From Lewinellaceae bacterium (GTDB lineage Bacteria > Bacteroidota > Bacteroidia > Chitinophagales > Saprospiraceae): a DNA stretch of 64,000 nt. Below the pieces are notes generated by a model. The model was given only the letters and a program-made list of their open reading frames with translations, did not search any database and had not been told where the DNA came from. Below are positions 61,655-64,000 of the stretch, piece by piece; position 1 is the first letter of the stretch, and every line of letters begins with the position of its first letter. The stretch lies in the NCBI GenBank assembly GCA_020636325.1, contig JACJYC010000021.1, positions 1-64,000 of the forward strand, given 5' to 3'. A program made the translations under genes and the position numbers.

Positions 61655-64000
61655 ATGTCAGGGAAATTTTCAATAGGGTTCAAAATCGGCTTGATCGCTT
61701 GTCTTTGCACGGGTCGTCTCACGATATGCCTTCCCCAATTGAATTTTGAAAATCCGGCAGCCATCGACAGGGATTACGGCATGCCTTCCCTTCGCATCAA
61801 TACGCTGGTACAGGATCACCTGGGTTTTATCTGGATGGGCACCGAAGCGGGGCTTTGCCGCTTTGACGGCGCTTTCACCCAGGTTTTTCAGCATAACGAT
61901 CAGGATTCCACCTCCATCGGCTCGGGGCATATCCTGCACCTGCTGGCGGACAGCGTTGCCGGAAAACTCTGGATTTCTACCATTGAGGAACTGTCCGTTT
62001 ACGACTACAAGACCGGTGCTTTTGAAAACTTCCCCCATGTTCCCGGCAACCCTTCCAGCCCGCCGGATTATTACCCTTACGCTACTTACCGGGATCAGGA
62101 CGGCCAGATCTGGGTAAGTTATCGCGAACGGGGGCTGTATCGCTTCCGGCCGGAAAAAAAGGCATTCGAGCAGGTATTCTGCGCAACCGGCATCAATAAC
62201 CCCAGTGATCCCTATTGCCATTCCATTTACACCATGTCGGCCGACCCCCGCAACGACAGCATCATCTGGCTGGCTTCGATCGGGCTGGTCAGGTTCAACA
62301 GGATAACCGGCAAAGCGGACCAATACCGGTTGGATCATCCCGATGAGCGGCTGGAAAAAAATGCCAACAACCTCCGTTGCCTTATTGTACCGGGCAACGG
62401 CAAAGTCTATTACGGCACCTGGTACGAAGGCGTATTTGTCCTGGATCAAACTACAGGCGAAATTTCCCATTTCGAACCCGACTGCATTCCGGAGGATTAT
62501 ACCCTGCAAAGGGATGTGGTCAACAGTTTCTACCCCAAATCCGATCATGAGTTCTGGATCAGTTCGTCCAGGGGCATGCAGTTGTATGACCTGGACAAGG
62601 ATTGTATCGTGCAGCTTTGGCGCAATGACCTCAAACGCAAAAAGTGGTACAGCGTGGACCTGATCGACGCTGAAAACAGGATCTGGGGGCGGTCCCCCCA
62701 CTACGGCGCACTTTTGTATAATCCCATTGCACGGCAGGCCAAGATCAGCTATTACACCAGCCCCGACGACCCTTTGATGAATATAACCCGGAAAATCCTG
62801 GAGGACACCGTTCGAAAGCGGCTCTACGCATTACCGCAAGGCGGCCGGGGGCTTTATGTACAGGATCAAGCCACCGGCAAGTGGTCGCTGATCCCGCCGT
62901 TGGATTATGTCAACAAGGACAGCAGCGGGTTTGCCGGCTGGGATATGACCTTCCTTGAGAACGGTGAATTGTTCATTGTCGAGAATTCCAGGTTCTACTG
63001 GTACCAGCCCGGGGCCTCGTTTTTGAAGCCTTTCCACATGCAGACGCCCAAAGGCAATCCGCGGCTCCGGAAAGTGCAAAAGGACAGTCAGGGCTTTCTT
63101 TGGGTAACCGGCTACGGCTGGCCCATCCAGCGGCTCGACCTCAGGCGAAAAACCATCTGCACCTTTGATGCGGAATTGAAGGAAACCTGGAAAGGCAACC
63201 TCGGGGCCGACCACATCGAAGAAGATAAGAACGGCAATATCTGGATGCGCGAGAACAACGGCCTTTTGGTATACAAGCGACTGGAAAATCGCTTCGTTTA
63301 CCTCCCCTACGAAACCGGAAGCACGAAGGCGTATCGCGGCATGGGTCATATCGAGGCCGCGCCGGACGGCAGCATCTGGGTCGCCACCAACCACGAAAGC
63401 GTAGGATATGCCCACGCCGACAGCATAGAAAGGGGGATCTTCCACCACTTTTCGGGCAGGGACGGATTGATCGGTGACGAGGTTTACATGGTCAAACTCA
63501 TCGACGACCAGTTGCTGGTGTTCACCGGGTCCGCCGTCCAGTGGCTGGATACCCGGACGAAAAAATTCGGCGATCATTTCTACCTGGGCTACGGCCTCGG
63601 CGGTTATGAGCTCGCTGCAACCCGGTTGAAATCCGGTGAACTGGCCATCGGCAAGCGAAAAGCTGTAGCGTTCCTCCGACCGGAGAAACTGGTCATTAAC
63701 CGGGAAATACCCCGCCCCTACCTGACATCCTTCAAGGTATTCGACAAGGAATGGAGGATGGGCGATAAGGCTTTCGGCCGGCAGGACAGCCTGTTCCTGA
63801 GTCACCGGCAAAACTTCTTCTCGTTTGAATTCTCTGCCGTCGGCTTCAATTTCCCAAAGGACATCCGGTATTTTTACAAACTGGAGGGATTCGACCCCGG
63901 CTGGCAGGACGGCACCAAACGAAAATTCGCCTCCTACACCAACGTACCCGGCGGCGAGTATCACTTTCTGATCAAAACCGTCAACAACGAAGGGATGTCG
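61655..64000 (+). CDS. Two-component propeller sensor protein, partial
   Basis: The frame starts at the ATG at 61655 and is open for 782 codons to the end of the window. After a hydrophobic N-terminus (about 8-26) there are Reg_prop propeller units with the pattern D-x-x-G-x-[IL]-W: LGFIWMGTEAGLCRFDG, DGQIWVSYRERGLYRF, QGFLWVTGYG, NGNIWMRENNGLLVY and DGSIWVATNHESVGY. The last part is a Y_Y_Y domain (FEFSAVGFNFPKDIRYFYKL). Such proteins are usually hybrid two-component sensors or carry a LytTR or kinase part after a membrane helix. That part lies outside the window. Confidence 0.85.
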   Translation, partial: MSGKFSIGFKIGLIACLCTGRLTICLPQLNFENPAAIDRDYGMPSLRINTLVQDHLGFIWMGTEAGLCRFDGAFTQVFQHNDQDSTSIGSGHILHLLADSVAGKLWISTIEELSVYDYKTGAFENFPHVPGNPSSPPDYYPYATYRDQDGQIWVSYRERGLYRFRPEKKAFEQVFCATGINNPSDPYCHSIYTMSADPRNDSIIWLASIGLVRFNRITGKADQYRLDHPDERLEKNANNLRCLIVPGNGKVYYGTWYEGVFVLDQTTGEISHFEPDCIPEDYTLQRDVVNSFYPKSDHEFWISSSRGMQLYDLDKDCIVQLWRNDLKRKKWYSVDLIDAENRIWGRSPHYGALLYNPIARQAKISYYTSPDDPLMNITRKILEDTVRKRLYALPQGGRGLYVQDQATGKWSLIPPLDYVNKDSSGFAGWDMTFLENGELFIVENSRFYWYQPGASFLKPFHMQTPKGNPRLRKVQKDSQGFLWVTGYGWPIQRLDLRRKTICTFDAELKETWKGNLGADHIEEDKNGNIWMRENNGLLVYKRLENRFVYLPYETGSTKAYRGMGHIEAAPDGSIWVATNHESVGYAHADSIERGIFHHFSGRDGLIGDEVYMVKLIDDQLLVFTGSAVQWLDTRTKKFGDHFYLGYGLGGYELAATRLKSGELAIGKRKAVAFLRPEKLVINREIPRPYLTSFKVFDKEWRMGDKAFGRQDSLFLSHRQNFFSFEFSAVGFNFPKDIRYFYKLEGFDPGWQDGTKRKFASYTNVPGGEYHFLIKTVNNEGMS

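Overview
The window looks like a chromosomal piece of a Bacteroidota bacterium, most likely from the Saprospiria side of the phylum (inference; the genus cannot be fixed from sequence alone). Reasons: a bamD-rpoZ-coaBC-porD(DUF4835) block, a TonB receptor with an N-terminal carboxypeptidase-like domain, a two-component propeller sensor, promoter-like TAnnTTTG boxes just before genes, few Shine-Dalgarno sites, and moderately high GC coding DNA.

Layout. 1-11.1 kb: mostly minus-strand genes: a DUF6567-like lipoprotein, a beta-barrel, two serine hydrolases, a decapitated DUF4143 ATPase, a peptidase/acetyltransferase/DUF2071 run and a NarL-type two-component pair. 11.2-19.7 kb: plus-strand genes: a VOC protein, a Gfo/Idh oxidoreductase, a three-domain ferredoxin-cyclase-globin protein followed by a crystallin/propeller-like protein, a phosphoesterase, and a Cys/His-rich secreted protein ahead of a TonB receptor. 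19.7-20.5 kb: a MITE-like element and a 43-bp repeat array. 20.5-29.5 kb: mixed genes including an OmpR-type two-component system and a DM13 lipoprotein/beta-barrel pair. 29.8-33.2 kb: the bamD-rpoZ-coaBC-porD housekeeping operon. 33.5-39.4 kb: oxidoreductases, a mobile-mystery A/B (HTH + Fic) module, a metallopeptidase, an ankyrin protein and tRNA-Val(UAC) with its own promoter and terminator. 39.4-51.8 kb: a two-gene operon of a CHAT caspase-like protease and a 3357-residue protein of unknown function. 52-64 kb: a glycosyltransferase, the araB-araD-araA arabinose genes, a beta-barrel, a fused E1 2-oxoacid dehydrogenase, a methanethiol S-methyltransferase, a tiny membrane protein and the start of a propeller sensor that runs off the end.

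The two most unusual coding loci are the CHAT/giant-protein operon (39443-51787) and the [2Fe-2S]-nucleotidyl cyclase-globin fusion (13165-14517). The non-coding DNA is equally striking: almost every gap carries one of several short-repeat families (GAGGAAYTGA, a CCTTCGCTCTTG hairpin, GATTGATTG, GTAAGTYGTAAG, GAGAGGG/CT, CTTAGTGATCTTAGTG, CTTYGCGTGAAAA). In at least four genes the repeat DNA reaches into the reading frame and provides the C-terminal codons, the stop codon, or both.
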